A stretch of 54,874 nucleotides of DNA from Nitrospira sp. CG24C (GTDB lineage Bacteria > Nitrospirota > Nitrospiria > Nitrospirales > Nitrospiraceae): NCBI GenBank assembly GCA_002869885.2, contig NEWR02000009.1, positions 327,897-382,770 on the forward strand, written 5' to 3'. The notes beneath the pieces were generated by a model that was not told the origin of the DNA, searched no databases, and saw only the letters and a list, made by a program, of their open reading frames with translations. Positions 45,328 to 54,874 of this stretch are shown here, in pieces (the first letter of the stretch is position 1; every line of letters starts with the position of its first letter). Position numbers and translations under genes: made by a program.

Positions 45328-45366
45328 TGCCGCACCCCCTGCTCGTGGTGTGGCATTTTTATTTTT
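45328..45366 (+). terminator. Riboswitch expression-platform terminator
   Basis: TGCCGCACC pairs with GGTGTGGCA (one G-T pair) and is followed by TTTTTATTTTT. A preceding GAGAACAACTGGAACTGTTG region (45301-45320) can form an alternative hairpin. High TPP should favour termination before thiC. Confidence 0.82.
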
Positions 45367-45368
45367 GA

Positions 45369-47321
<1,953 letters not shown>

Positions 47322-47418
47322 CCGTTGTTCGTTCAACGTTAAACGTGTGATTCGGGCACTCCCCATTCATACCGGCAACGATTAACGGTTCACGTTTTAC
47401 GATTAACAAGGATCCACC
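47322..47418. other. Intergenic A/T-rich inverted repeats between thiC and thi4
   Basis: GTTAACCGTTGTTCGTTCAACGTTAAACG on the left and AACGATTAACGGTTCACGTTTTACGATTAAC on the right are imperfectly complementary, built of CGTTAA/TTAACG-like units. It could form a hairpin between the two thiamin genes. No second riboswitch is seen. Confidence 0.45.
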
Positions 47419-48219
47419 ATGGCAAAGCCAAAACTAGCACCATTGCGTGAGCGAGATATTACTCGTCAGATTGCGCGGGAATACTACAAAGAATTCGACC
47501 AGATTATCGAGAGCGATGTGATCATTGTCGGAGCCGGACCTTCCGGGTTAATCTGCGCCCATGATCTGGCGGCGATGGGATTCCGGACGGTCATCGTTGA
47601 ACAGAGCCTTGCCCTTGGCGGCGGCTTTTGGACGGGTGGCTACCTGATGAACAAAGCCACGATCTGCGAACCGGCCAATGAGATCCTCGAAGAGATCGGC
47701 GTACCCTGCAAGAAGATCACAGAATGCGAGGGCATGTACATGGTCGATCCCCCGCACGCCACCGGCGCACTGATTGCCGCCGCATACAGAGGCGGCGCCA
47801 AGATCATGAACCTCACGAAAGTCGTCGATCTCGTTTTACGTCGCGACGGCATCCTCGAAGGCGTGGTGGTCAATAATACGACAGCTGAAATGGCCGGCCA
47901 TGACATCCTCCACGTGGACCCCATCGCGCTCGAAAGCAAGATCGTGGTGGATGCAACGGGCCACGATGCCGTCGTCGTAGAGCTCTTGCATAAACGCAAT
48001 CTCTACAAAGCCGTGCCCGGCAACGGCGCCATGTGGGTCTCTCGCTCCGAAGAAGAGGTGATGGACCGAACCGGCGAGGTCTATCCCAACTGTTTCGTGA
48101 TTGGATTAGCCGTAGCGGCAGTCTACGGTACCCCACGTATGGGCCCAGCCTTTGGCTCGATGTTGCTATCAGGGCGCTACGGAGCGGAATTGATCAAAAA
48201 GAAGCTGAAAAATGAATAA
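47419..48219 (+). CDS. thi4: Thi4-type thiazole synthase (archaeal-like, His at the suicide-Cys position)
   Basis: A 266-residue FAD/NAD-binding protein of the Thi4 family making the thiamin thiazole precursor. IIVGAGPSGLICAHDLA is the dinucleotide fold; GGGFWTGGYLMNK and RMGPAFGSMLLSG are family blocks. Yeast Thi4 sacrifices a cysteine as sulfur donor; here the matching site reads LHVDP with His165. As in methanogen homologues, it should use free sulfide catalytically. It follows thiC by about 100 bases and would supply the thiazole half. Confidence 0.9.
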   Translation: MAKPKLAPLRERDITRQIAREYYKEFDQIIESDVIIVGAGPSGLICAHDLAAMGFRTVIVEQSLALGGGFWTGGYLMNKATICEPANEILEEIGVPCKKITECEGMYMVDPPHATGALIAAAYRGGAKIMNLTKVVDLVLRRDGILEGVVVNNTTAEMAGHDILHVDPIALESKIVVDATGHDAVVVELLHKRNLYKAVPGNGAMWVSRSEEEVMDRTGEVYPNCFVIGLAVAAVYGTPRMGPAFGSMLLSGRYGAELIKKKLKNE

Positions 48220-48239
48220 CCTGTCCTCGCGGTTCCTGG

Positions 48240-48362
48240 AGGCCGATCAAAAAGGTCATCCAGCAAGGCCACAAGGAGTGCGAACCCGGAGGCGTACCCT
48301 CAGGGGTACGTTGAGGAGTTCGCACGACTGAGAACGACGCTGGGGACCTTTTTCATCGGCCT
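48240..48362. repeat. Palindromic element C, copy 4 (123 nt)
   Basis: The outer arms AGGCCGAT and ATCGGCCT are wholly different from copies 1-3 but complementary. AAAAAGGT/ACCTTTTT, CCAGC/GCTGG and the inner stem GTGCGAA/TTCGCAC also pair. The conserved segments GCAAGGCC, GGAGGCGTACC, GGTACGTTGAGG and GAGAACGACGCTGG are retained. It ends four bases before the next gene's ATG (48367). Confidence 0.87.
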
Positions 48363-48366
48363 AACT

Positions 48367-48882
48367 ATGGATGTGCAAGATTTTTTGATACAAGGCGAAG
48401 GCCACGAAGAAGACAAGCGAGAAGCTTGGCAACTCTTCCAGCAGGCCTATGAACGCCAGATGAAGGGCGAACTGGAAGAGGCTATAACGCTCTATAAGAA
48501 GTCGATTGAGACTCATCCGACAGCCGAGGCCTACACCTTCCTCGGATGGACCTATAGTTTTATGGGACGGCTTGACGATGCGATCGAGGAATGTCACAAG
48601 GCGATCGCGCAAGACCCGGACTTCGGCAACCCCTACAATGACATTGGGGCCTATCTGATCGAAAAAGGCGAACTCGATGAAGCGATTGTCTGGTTTCAGA
48701 AAGCCCTGCAGGCGAGACGCTATGAGAGCCCGGCCTTCCCTCATCTCAACCTGGGCCGGGTCTACGAGCGCAAGGGGCAATGGACCGAAGCCATCGATTC
48801 TTACAAGAAAGCTCTGGCCCTCAATCCCAATTACGCCTTGGCCAAAAAAGCGTTGGGACGACTGATCAGTTCGTTGAACTAA
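48367..48882 (+). CDS. TPR-repeat protein
   Basis: A 171-residue protein of about four tetratricopeptide units (EEAITLYKKSIETHP, DDAIEECHKAIAQDPDF, DEAIVWFQKALQ, TEAIDSYKKALALNPNY) with no signal peptide, so it is probably a cytoplasmic scaffold. No ribosome site is seen before ATG 48367 because repeat C4 occupies that place. A later start at Met31 (48457) is possible. Confidence 0.82.
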   Translation: MDVQDFLIQGEGHEEDKREAWQLFQQAYERQMKGELEEAITLYKKSIETHPTAEAYTFLGWTYSFMGRLDDAIEECHKAIAQDPDFGNPYNDIGAYLIEKGELDEAIVWFQKALQARRYESPAFPHLNLGRVYERKGQWTEAIDSYKKALALNPNYALAKKALGRLISSLN

Positions 48883-48884
48883 AC

Positions 48885-48960
48885 TCGTTTGTTTGGCTTA
48901 TTTAGTTTATTTTGTTTCTCTTGTTCAATACCAAATCAACCAGATGAACCAAACAAACGA
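48885..48960. repeat. 9-nt-unit inverted repeat P, copy 4
   Basis: Left arm: CGTTTGTTT, GGCTTATTT, AGTTTATTT-type units. Right arm: AAATCAACC, AGATGAACC, AAACAAACG. It joins the TPR gene to the receiver-like gene, whose ATG (48944) lies inside the right arm. Confidence 0.68.
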
Positions 48961-49327
48961 AAAAACAATCCTCGTCGCTGTCACCGACATTTTCTTTTAC
49001 ACCAAAGTCCGCGATGCCCTGATGGCGAAGGGCTACAAGATTGAACGGGCTCGCACACAACAAGATATTGCCGAAAAGGCTTCGGCCATGACCCCATCTG
49101 CATTCATTTTGAACATGAATGACGAGAGACTGGATGCCTTTCAAGCCCTGGAAACACTCAAGGCCGATACGGGCATGAAGGCCATTCCCATCCTCGCCTT
49201 CGCCAATCATGAAGAAGTCGATACCTTTAACCAGGCCAGAGCACTTGGAGTGACCAAGATTGTCTCGCGCAATGAGTTCTCCTCACGGCTGAAAGACCTC
49301 GTGGAAGAGGTAATGTTGAATGTTTAA
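48944..49327 (+). CDS. Degenerate response-regulator receiver
   Basis: A 127-residue stand-alone receiver-like fold (TILVAVTDIFFYTKVRDALMAKGY, alternating strands and helices). The phospho-acceptor aspartate strand reads FILNMND, with Asn in place of Asp; the Thr/Ser strand is ILAFAN and the conserved Lys position reads VSRNE. It therefore probably cannot be phosphorylated and would act by protein binding. Start ATG 48944 (MNQTNEKT); the frame is open further upstream only because the repeat arm lacks stops. A 10-bp inverted repeat AATGTTTAAT/ATTAAACATT (49319-49362) overlaps the stop. Confidence 0.75.
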   Translation: MNQTNEKTILVAVTDIFFYTKVRDALMAKGYKIERARTQQDIAEKASAMTPSAFILNMNDERLDAFQALETLKADTGMKAIPILAFANHEEVDTFNQARALGVTKIVSRNEFSSRLKDLVEEVMLNV

Positions 49328-49381
49328 TTTTCAATATTACGTTTCATCCAACATTAAACATTTACCATTGACCATTTCACA

Positions 49382-50473
49382 ATGAAGCACTCACCCATCC
49401 ACGACCACCACACGAAGCTTGGCGCGACCTTCGAAGAGGTTGCCGGATGGGACATGCCCGCTCACTATGGAGAGTGGCTCACGGAATATCAGGCAGTACG
49501 CCAGGCAGTCGGACTTTCCGACCTCTCGCACCGGGGCAAGATCCGCGTCGCCGGCGACGATCGTGTGAAATGGCTGCAGGGCCTCATCAGCAACGATATT
49601 CTCCCACTCCAGCTAGGCGAGGGCCGCTATTCGAGCTTTCTCACCCACAAGGGCAAGATGCTTGGCTACTTTCGGGTCTATGTCTTCTCCGACAGTCTGT
49701 GGGTAGAAGATGTCGGTGAGGTCGGCGAGGCCACTTTCCAAGCCCTCCGAAAGTTTCTGCTCTACGGCATCAACGCGAAGATGGAGAACTGTGCAGAGTC
49801 CTGGGGACTCTTGCTTGTCAGTGGGCCCAAGGCCTGCACGACTGTCAGCGCCGCCTTCGGCGTAGAGATGAGCGACCTCGAGCCCGTGAGCGCCATCGCC
49901 GCCCAGATCGGCGGCCATGCCTCGTTCGTCCTGCGTACAGAAGAAACCGGAGAGGATGACCTAGAGATATTACTGCCTGCCGATGCCCTCCACACGGCCT
50001 GGGAACGGCTCATGGAGGCCGGCGCAACATACGGCATCAAGGCGGTCGGCGGCCACGCGCGTGAGACCCTCCGCATCGAAGCAGGACTGCCGAAGGCCGG
50101 GCCGGATCTCAACGAAGAAATCGTCCCACCGGAAGCGAACCTGGAAGGGAAAGCCTTCAGCTTGAATAAGGGCTGCTATCCCGGGCAAGAAGTCGTGGCG
50201 AGGATGGATACCTACGGCACCGTACGACGTCATCTGGTGGGACTAGTCATGAAGGATGCCATGGTGCCCTCGAAGGGAGCCATACTCTTTGCGGACGATC
50301 GTGAAGTCGGATGGGTCAGCAGTGCTACCCATTCGCCGCAGCTCAATCAAGTGATCGCCTTCGGATTTCCGCTGCGGGATTTCAGCAAGACAGGCACTGA
50401 GCTGACGGTGGAATTCGACGGTCGCAAACATCCTGCCACCGTCCACACCTTGCCCTTTTACGTAAAGAGCTAG
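49382..50473 (+). CDS. ygfZ: YgfZ/GcvT-family folate-binding protein
   Basis: A 363-residue GcvT-like protein with the YgfZ signature KGCYPGQEVVARM near 262-274 and the N-terminal HRGKIRVAGDDRVKWLQGLISND. YgfZ binds tetrahydrofolate and helps build or repair certain iron-sulfur enzymes, including radical-SAM proteins (bioB and thiC here are such clients). No gcvH or gcvP is nearby, and the Cys motif argues against glycine-cleavage T protein. Confidence 0.9.
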   Translation: MKHSPIHDHHTKLGATFEEVAGWDMPAHYGEWLTEYQAVRQAVGLSDLSHRGKIRVAGDDRVKWLQGLISNDILPLQLGEGRYSSFLTHKGKMLGYFRVYVFSDSLWVEDVGEVGEATFQALRKFLLYGINAKMENCAESWGLLLVSGPKACTTVSAAFGVEMSDLEPVSAIAAQIGGHASFVLRTEETGEDDLEILLPADALHTAWERLMEAGATYGIKAVGGHARETLRIEAGLPKAGPDLNEEIVPPEANLEGKAFSLNKGCYPGQEVVARMDTYGTVRRHLVGLVMKDAMVPSKGAILFADDREVGWVSSATHSPQLNQVIAFGFPLRDFSKTGTELTVEFDGRKHPATVHTLPFYVKS

Positions 50474-50480
50474 CCGACAG

Positions 50481-51218
50481 ATGAAACAACGCTGGATGGT
50501 TCTTATAGCCGTGTTCGGACTGATGCCGATGATCCTGGCTATGTTACCGGTGGATGAGGCCCTGATTACGGCAGTTCACAAAGGGGATCTCGGCGAGGCC
50601 ACCAGAGCCATCGAAAAAGGGGCCGACGTCAACGCGGCGGACAAAGACGGAATCACTCCGCTTTACAGGGCAGCTGAAAAGGGGCATCAAGACGCTGTGG
50701 CCCTGCTACTGGGCAAAGGCGCAGATGTGAAACAGGTGACGATGGACGGAGCGACCCCGCTTCACATCGCCGTCGAGATGGGCCATCGAGCCGTGGTGGA
50801 ACTGCTGTTAGATAAGGGCGCGGATGTGAAGCAAGTGAGAACAGAGAGCGGCGACCCCCCTCTCTTTATCGCGGCCCAAGAAGGGCATCGTGACGTGGTC
50901 GCCCTGCTGTTGGATCGTGGCGCGGACATCAAGCAAGTACGGTTGGGCAACAATGCGACCCCTCTCTTCGTCGCAGCGGGCAAGGGACATCGGGAGATCG
51001 TGGCACTGCTATTGGACAAAGGGGCGGAGGTGACACCGGTGACGACGAACGGATGGACGGCTCTCCATGTCGCCTCACAACAAGGACACCAGGAGATCGC
51101 GGTCATGCTGTTGATGAAGGGAGCAGACAAGACGGCGAAGGATGCCAAAGGCCTACGACCGGTCGATCGTGCACGCGAAAAAGGCCACGCTACGCTGGTA
51201 CCTTTGCTGGAGCCATGA
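50481..51218 (+). CDS. Exported ankyrin-repeat protein
   Basis: A 245-residue protein with an N-terminal hydrophobic signal (WMVLIAVFGLMPMILAML) and about seven ankyrin units of 33 residues (DGITPLYRAAEKGHQDAVALLLGKGADV and similar). Probably periplasmic or membrane-tethered. It starts 7 bases after ygfZ, so likely co-transcribed; partner unknown. Confidence 0.88.
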   Translation: MKQRWMVLIAVFGLMPMILAMLPVDEALITAVHKGDLGEATRAIEKGADVNAADKDGITPLYRAAEKGHQDAVALLLGKGADVKQVTMDGATPLHIAVEMGHRAVVELLLDKGADVKQVRTESGDPPLFIAAQEGHRDVVALLLDRGADIKQVRLGNNATPLFVAAGKGHREIVALLLDKGAEVTPVTTNGWTALHVASQQGHQEIAVMLLMKGADKTAKDAKGLRPVDRAREKGHATLVPLLEP

Positions 51219-51255
51219 GCACGTAGGGTTTGGAGGCACGCCGCTTCCGAAACAA

Positions 51256-51738
51256 CTACTTTTCTGGATTTCGTGTTGCCATAACCGCCGACGCAAACTT
51301 CAGCAGACTGGCCCGTTCCTCATCGTCCAACGCCAACAGAAGATGCGCTTCTTCGCCATGCATCAGGCGCAGGCTCAGGAACGGTTCCTCACGACGCTTC
51401 TCTTTGTTGTCCCACATCGCATCGATCAGCTGAACCTTGTCCAACTGGCCGACCGATACCACGTCATAGCGAAAATACGAGTCGCCGATGACCATATCGA
51501 ACAGCACGTTGCCGGCAGTAAGCAGCACGAGATTGAAGCGCCCCTGATCTTCGTAGCCCTCCGGCAAAAACTTGTTGATATGGCAACGCGCGACTTTGCG
51601 ATCCCCCAAGGCTGCACGGAACTTTTCTTTGAGTGACGGGTAATCGATCTGCATGGCCTTTTCATCGAGCCCCGTCGCCGCAGCAGCGGCATTTTGAGCC
51701 TGTTCAAAAATCTCATCCGCCGACATCAACCCTGCCAT
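51256..51738 (-). CDS. Conserved hypothetical protein
   Basis: A 160-residue soluble protein without signal or membrane helix: a helical N-terminus (SADEIFEQAQNAAAAATGL), then mixed strands (FNLVLLTAGNVLFDMVIGDSYFRYDVVSVGQLDKVQLID) and a helix-rich end (LLLALDDEERASLLKFASAVMA). No family recognised. It is convergent with the ankyrin gene. Confidence 0.7.
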   Translation of the reverse strand: MAGLMSADEIFEQAQNAAAAATGLDEKAMQIDYPSLKEKFRAALGDRKVARCHINKFLPEGYEDQGRFNLVLLTAGNVLFDMVIGDSYFRYDVVSVGQLDKVQLIDAMWDNKEKRREEPFLSLRLMHGEEAHLLLALDDEERASLLKFASAVMATRNPEK

Positions 51739-51765
51739 CTGTGTAGTCCTTTCATCCGAGCACAG

Positions 51766-52014
51766 TTAACTTGCAGTACGCCGAGCCTTTATAGCTCTGG
51801 CGACGCCGACCAACCCCAGGCCGGCCCACGCAAACTCCAAGAAAATGAATCCAACCCGCTGATCCGCAATCGCGACGATTCCCAACAGCAACGACCCAAC
51901 GATGTTCAACGCAAGGTATCCCGCATTCAGTTCATTCCAGACCCCACCCTGAATCAGGCCATAGGCAGATAACACCATCAGCGCGCCCAATATGGAAATC
52001 AGCTGCAACAGCAT
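51766..52014 (-). CDS. CBU_0592-like small membrane protein
   Basis: An 82-residue protein with three hydrophobic segments (LISILGALMVLSAYGLI, AGYLALNIVGSLLLGIVAI, GFIFLEFAWAGLGLVGVARAI). The pattern fits the CBU_0592 family of unknown function. I start at MLLQLIS (52014); a longer frame adds basic residues with no support. It lies 27 bases upstream of the 160-residue unknown on the same strand. Confidence 0.65.
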   Translation of the reverse strand: MLLQLISILGALMVLSAYGLIQGGVWNELNAGYLALNIVGSLLLGIVAIADQRVGFIFLEFAWAGLGLVGVARAIKARRTAS

Positions 52015-52100
52015 CTCAGTCTCGCACACACGCACAACGATTCTGTACCGTAACTGGCCACCCATCCAGATTTCAAGGGGACTTTTGAAGATACACCCGG

Positions 52101-53582
52101 TTACTTGGCAGCTAGACGATGGGAAAACCGCGTGGCCCCGGTTTCGTCGAGGACTGTCACATCGAATGAGGCCTTCGTGGCTTGCACCAGGCCGAAATTC
52201 ATATACCCACCTTCATTCATCAACCTGGTCGGTCGCAATTCCACATTGGCCGGCGCCAGTCGGCCAGGCGCAGCGGACAACGGACCAGCCACAAACTCAT
52301 GGAAATCAGGAATCCCATCACCGTTCGGATCGTATTCGTTCGCTTGCACATAGTGAACATCGCCTGCCAGGAACACCACGTTCTTCACTTTTCGTCCGAG
52401 AATGTGGTCCACAATCACTTGACGCTCCCGTTCAAACCCTGGGATGCCAGGCCCCCCGGCCCAGCCATCGTTCCCGGAGCCGTCGGCGTTTCCTCCCTTC
52501 GGAATGGAAAGCGGCACCGTGGTCACAATCGCTTTCCACGTCGCAGTCGATGCTGTAAGCCCGCTCAGCAACCATTGAAGCTGCTTCTCTCCCAACATCG
52601 TCTTTGCCGGACCGTCTTGATCGGCATTCAAGCTCCGATACTGTCGCGTATCGAGGATAAACAGCTCAAGATCTGCCCCGGCATGCACTGTCCGATAAAG
52701 CCGATGGGGATCATCGGGTTCCACGCGGATGGGCCAATACTCGCGCAACGCCTGACGCCCAGCTGGCATCTGGCTGTCAAAGGGCCCGGAAAAATCGTTC
52801 CGCACTTCATGGTCGTCCCAAATCGCATAAACCGGAACACTGCTGAGAAACCGCTGCAGAGCCTCTGCACCTCGCTGATAACGATGACGTGCGCGGTACT
52901 CGGGCAGGGTCGCCGCCAGAAAGTCAGCGCCAGGCTCGTTCGGAGGAGATGGACAGAGGTTGTCGCTGTATATCGAGTCGCCAAGAAATAGAAAGAAATC
53001 GAGGTGCTGGGCATGCATCACATCGAAGATCGGGTATCCGGCAGCACCACGCCTGCAACGCCCCTGACCGCCAAGATCACCACTCCAGGCAAAGGTCACA
53101 GTCACATGACTCTGCACATCGGGAAGCGTCGTGAACTCCCCTTGCGCCGCCATTCCAGCCTCAGTCGGTGCGCCATCACGACCCTTCGTGCCGGCGAATA
53201 CATGCCATCGATATCGTGTGGCCGGTGTCAGCCCCTCAAGGGAAATCGTCAGGGTAAAGTCCGTTTCCTGGCCGGTCGTGAACAACGGCGTCCGTACCAC
53301 AGGAGTGATGCCTGTCCCAGACTTCGACAGGCTATCCCAGGCTGCCACCGTCGCCCACTCGATTTGTACCATCATCGGCCCATCGGTCCGCAGCCAAAGC
53401 AGTGCCGACTGGCTCGTCACATCCCCCACCGCAATCCCTTGAGGCAGCAAATTTGCCGAAACGGCCGCCTTCTCGGCAAAGGGACTCCCAGGAGGAAGCC
53501 CCTCTCGCGATGCTGACACACAGCTCGAAAGGGAAGCGATCACGGCCAGGAGTAAGAGGAGAATAGAAAGCGGACTCTTCAT
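52101..53582 (-). CDS. phoD: PhoD-type alkaline phosphatase/phosphodiesterase lipoprotein
   Basis: A 493-residue exported metallophosphoesterase. The signal peptide ends in a lipobox (LSSC), so it is probably a lipoprotein rather than a Tat substrate. A PhoD N-terminal beta domain (GVASGDVT-like block IAVGDVTSQSALLWLRT) precedes the catalytic domain with FAWSGDLGG, FFLFLGDSIYSD, AIWDDHEVRND and VVFLAGDVHYVQ. It releases phosphate from esters in the envelope. I start at 53582. Confidence 0.92.
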   Translation of the reverse strand: MKSPLSILLLLLAVIASLSSCVSASREGLPPGSPFAEKAAVSANLLPQGIAVGDVTSQSALLWLRTDGPMMVQIEWATVAAWDSLSKSGTGITPVVRTPLFTTGQETDFTLTISLEGLTPATRYRWHVFAGTKGRDGAPTEAGMAAQGEFTTLPDVQSHVTVTFAWSGDLGGQGRCRRGAAGYPIFDVMHAQHLDFFLFLGDSIYSDNLCPSPPNEPGADFLAATLPEYRARHRYQRGAEALQRFLSSVPVYAIWDDHEVRNDFSGPFDSQMPAGRQALREYWPIRVEPDDPHRLYRTVHAGADLELFILDTRQYRSLNADQDGPAKTMLGEKQLQWLLSGLTASTATWKAIVTTVPLSIPKGGNADGSGNDGWAGGPGIPGFERERQVIVDHILGRKVKNVVFLAGDVHYVQANEYDPNGDGIPDFHEFVAGPLSAAPGRLAPANVELRPTRLMNEGGYMNFGLVQATKASFDVTVLDETGATRFSHRLAAK

Positions 53583-53673
53583 GAGGATGGACTTACCGGA
53601 ACGTGAGCAACAGGTCAAGGTTGATAATCAACCCTTCCGTTCTGCATACTATGGCTCGGAATTGGAGAACGCG

Positions 53674-53913
53674 ATGCACGATCTCAGATGTATGATTCAC
53701 GGCTGCCAAGCCAAAGTCTATGCCCCAGCCGGCACCCACAGTATCTGCCGAGTCCATTTCTTGAGCTATCTCACCTGGCGCCGCCGCAAAGGCCCGCAGA
53801 TGTTTATGAAGTATGCAGGAATGACGATGGAAGAACGAGACCCCTACGTCGCCGAATGGGCCAACACTATCCGAGTAGAAGAAGCCCCCACCGCCGCAGC
53901 GCCAAAAACCTAA
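53674..53913 (+). CDS. Small Cys/His-rich protein
   Basis: A 79-residue protein with CMIHGC..SICRVH (three Cys and two His in 24 residues), a likely metal site, then a basic LTWRRRKG segment and an Ala/Pro tail. I chose ATG 53674 (GGAG upstream); an upstream ATG at 53581 overlaps the start of phoD on the other strand. No family recognised. Confidence 0.6.
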   Translation: MHDLRCMIHGCQAKVYAPAGTHSICRVHFLSYLTWRRRKGPQMFMKYAGMTMEERDPYVAEWANTIRVEEAPTAAAPKT

Positions 53914-53978
53914 CGCGAAAACTCCGCGGTTGAGAGCGGACAGCTGCAATGCTCTCTGCGGTAGCACCTCAAGACTGC

Positions 53979-54626
53979 TTATTCATCGGCCTCAAAGTCA
54001 AACTTTGGAGCCTTAACCCCCATAGACTCCATGAGTTTAACCAACCCCTTACCCGCCTGCCTTGGCACCATCGCGGGACCGGCGTTGATTACGGAACGAG
54101 AAACCAGGCCGTAGAAATCAGCCGCGAAACTATATAGGGCCTCGAATTCGGCATGGGATGGGAGAGAGTCGATGGCAGCCCTTGAGTCACTGTGAGCGCC
54201 AATCGTGTCACGGAATTCTTTCAGGCGATCCAGCGTCCCAGAATGGATGCCACAGAAGAGGCTAAATGTCTGTTTGAGATAAGACTTCGCTTCTGTGGGC
54301 TCCGTATCGTTCCCATACTTTTTCCCAAAGGCAAAAAATGCTGCTTTCTGCTCATGAGCGAGAGTTGTCTGTGGGAGTGAGTCGACTATTCCAGAAATGG
54401 AATTCAGCTCGTTTCGTGTCGACGATTCGAATGTCTTACAGAAGTAGATGGCGAGGGACTCTTGGGCCACCTTTTGGAGATAGCCAATGAACACGTTGCT
54501 GATATCGCTATTCTGAAGCGAGTCAACGTTTAATCCGATGATGCGGTGGATGTCGATATGATCACGCAGTTGGGCAACCAACTTCAGGAGCTCGATGTTC
54601 TTTTTGTCGGTCTTCGTTCCGAGCAT
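53979..54626 (-). CDS. Hypothetical helical protein with a HEPN/AbiU2-like motif
   Basis: A 215-residue, almost all-helical protein. Near residue 145 it reads LKEFRDTIGAHSDSRAA, an R-x5-H like the catalytic RX4-6H of HEPN nucleases and AbiU2-type abortive-infection proteins. The N-terminal part (DIHRIIGLNVDSLQNSDISNVFIGYLQKVAQESLAIYFCKTFE) fits the same fold. The assignment rests on this pattern only. No partner nucleotidyltransferase is adjacent. Confidence 0.6.
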   Translation of the reverse strand: MLGTKTDKKNIELLKLVAQLRDHIDIHRIIGLNVDSLQNSDISNVFIGYLQKVAQESLAIYFCKTFESSTRNELNSISGIVDSLPQTTLAHEQKAAFFAFGKKYGNDTEPTEAKSYLKQTFSLFCGIHSGTLDRLKEFRDTIGAHSDSRAAIDSLPSHAEFEALYSFAADFYGLVSRSVINAGPAMVPRQAGKGLVKLMESMGVKAPKFDFEADE

Positions 54627-54757
54627 GACTTGATCTAGGATTACGGTCGGTTAACGACAAAGTTCATGGGCTGAATGGTTCCCCCACTGCGCCCGTCGAA
54701 CAGTCCTCTCTTTCCCCCCACCCTTAAACAATGGGCTGAGGCGGTTCTGCTCTCAAC

Positions 54758-54874
54758 TTGCGCGCGTCCAACGAGGGCCTTCCAGGTTCTTATGTCTTTC
54801 TTGGAGGGAGTGGCTGAGGCTGCCCTTCCTGCGCGCATCGAACGAGCACATTCTTATCGTGCGCGTTCTGCGAG
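54758..54874. repeat. Nested palindrome R, copy 3 (truncated by window end) with an upstream half-core
   Basis: The core CTGCGCGCATC..ACGAGCACATTCTTATCGTGCGCG..GCGAG is at 54828-54874 and is cut by the window end. A partial core TTGCGCGCGTCCAACGAG lies at 54758-54775. The remaining 54627-54757 stretch shows no gene. Confidence 0.65.

Overview
The window looks like a chromosomal segment of a Nitrospira-type nitrite oxidiser, most likely a complete ammonia oxidiser (comammox). The first 120 bases, read on the minus strand, encode the N-terminus of ammonia monooxygenase subunit C (motif YDMSLWYDSK). The rest fits a moderately GC-rich Nitrospira genome: gap-pgk-tpiA-secG, rplU-rpmA-obgE-proB-nadD-rsfS, a LapA/LapB-type TPR protein, bioB, an archaeal-style Thi4, nadA, many small Nitrospira-type hypothetical proteins and families of palindromic intergenic repeats. 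The comammox call rests on 40 residues plus this context. No rRNA, tRNA, CRISPR array or complete insertion sequence was seen.

Bases 1-9005 are the accessory part. A truncated amoC points left. Divergent from it are a GAF-PAS-AAA+ sigma-54 activator, a good -24/-12 promoter, a STAS-domain protein, two tandem tiny membrane peptides, an FtsH protease whose 3' 870 bp are duplicated in frame (one AAA module, two M41 peptidase modules), a zinc-ribbon protein, a secreted C-tail-anchored protein, further small membrane proteins and an acyltransferase broken by a TAG codon. I read this as a possible envelope or membrane-protein quality-control island under sigma-54 control beside an ammonia-oxidation gene. 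It is the best candidate here for an undescribed system.

Bases 9126-26232 are mostly housekeeping: mutS2 (minus), gap, pgk, tpiA and secG (glycolysis/gluconeogenesis plus Sec export), ilvE and a PilZ protein (minus), then ribosomal proteins L21/L27, ObgE, ProB, NadD, RsfS, the LapAB-type fusion, BioB, and a zinc-ribbon/GIDE membrane protein paired with LemA.

Bases 26378-38545 carry export machinery: an FtsX-like double permease, its probable ATPase next to a class 1A dihydroorotate dehydrogenase, a LuxR-type regulator, comF-fmdB, an HTH-mraZ-rusA operon, a MacA-MacB tripartite-type exporter and a lipoprotein with a helix-hairpin-helix tail. Bases 38826-54626 hold uppP, a DUF2024 protein, ileS-lspA, nadA, a TPP-riboswitch-controlled thiC followed by thi4, a TPR protein, a degenerate receiver, ygfZ, an ankyrin protein, a PhoD-type phosphatase and several unknowns.

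Three families of intergenic palindromes recur: (C) a 123-211 nt hairpin element in four copies whose stems vary with compensating changes; (R) nested palindromes with a conserved core and unrelated outer stems; (P) inverted arms built of degenerate 9-nt units in four copies. Several C and R copies end within a few bases of a stop codon.
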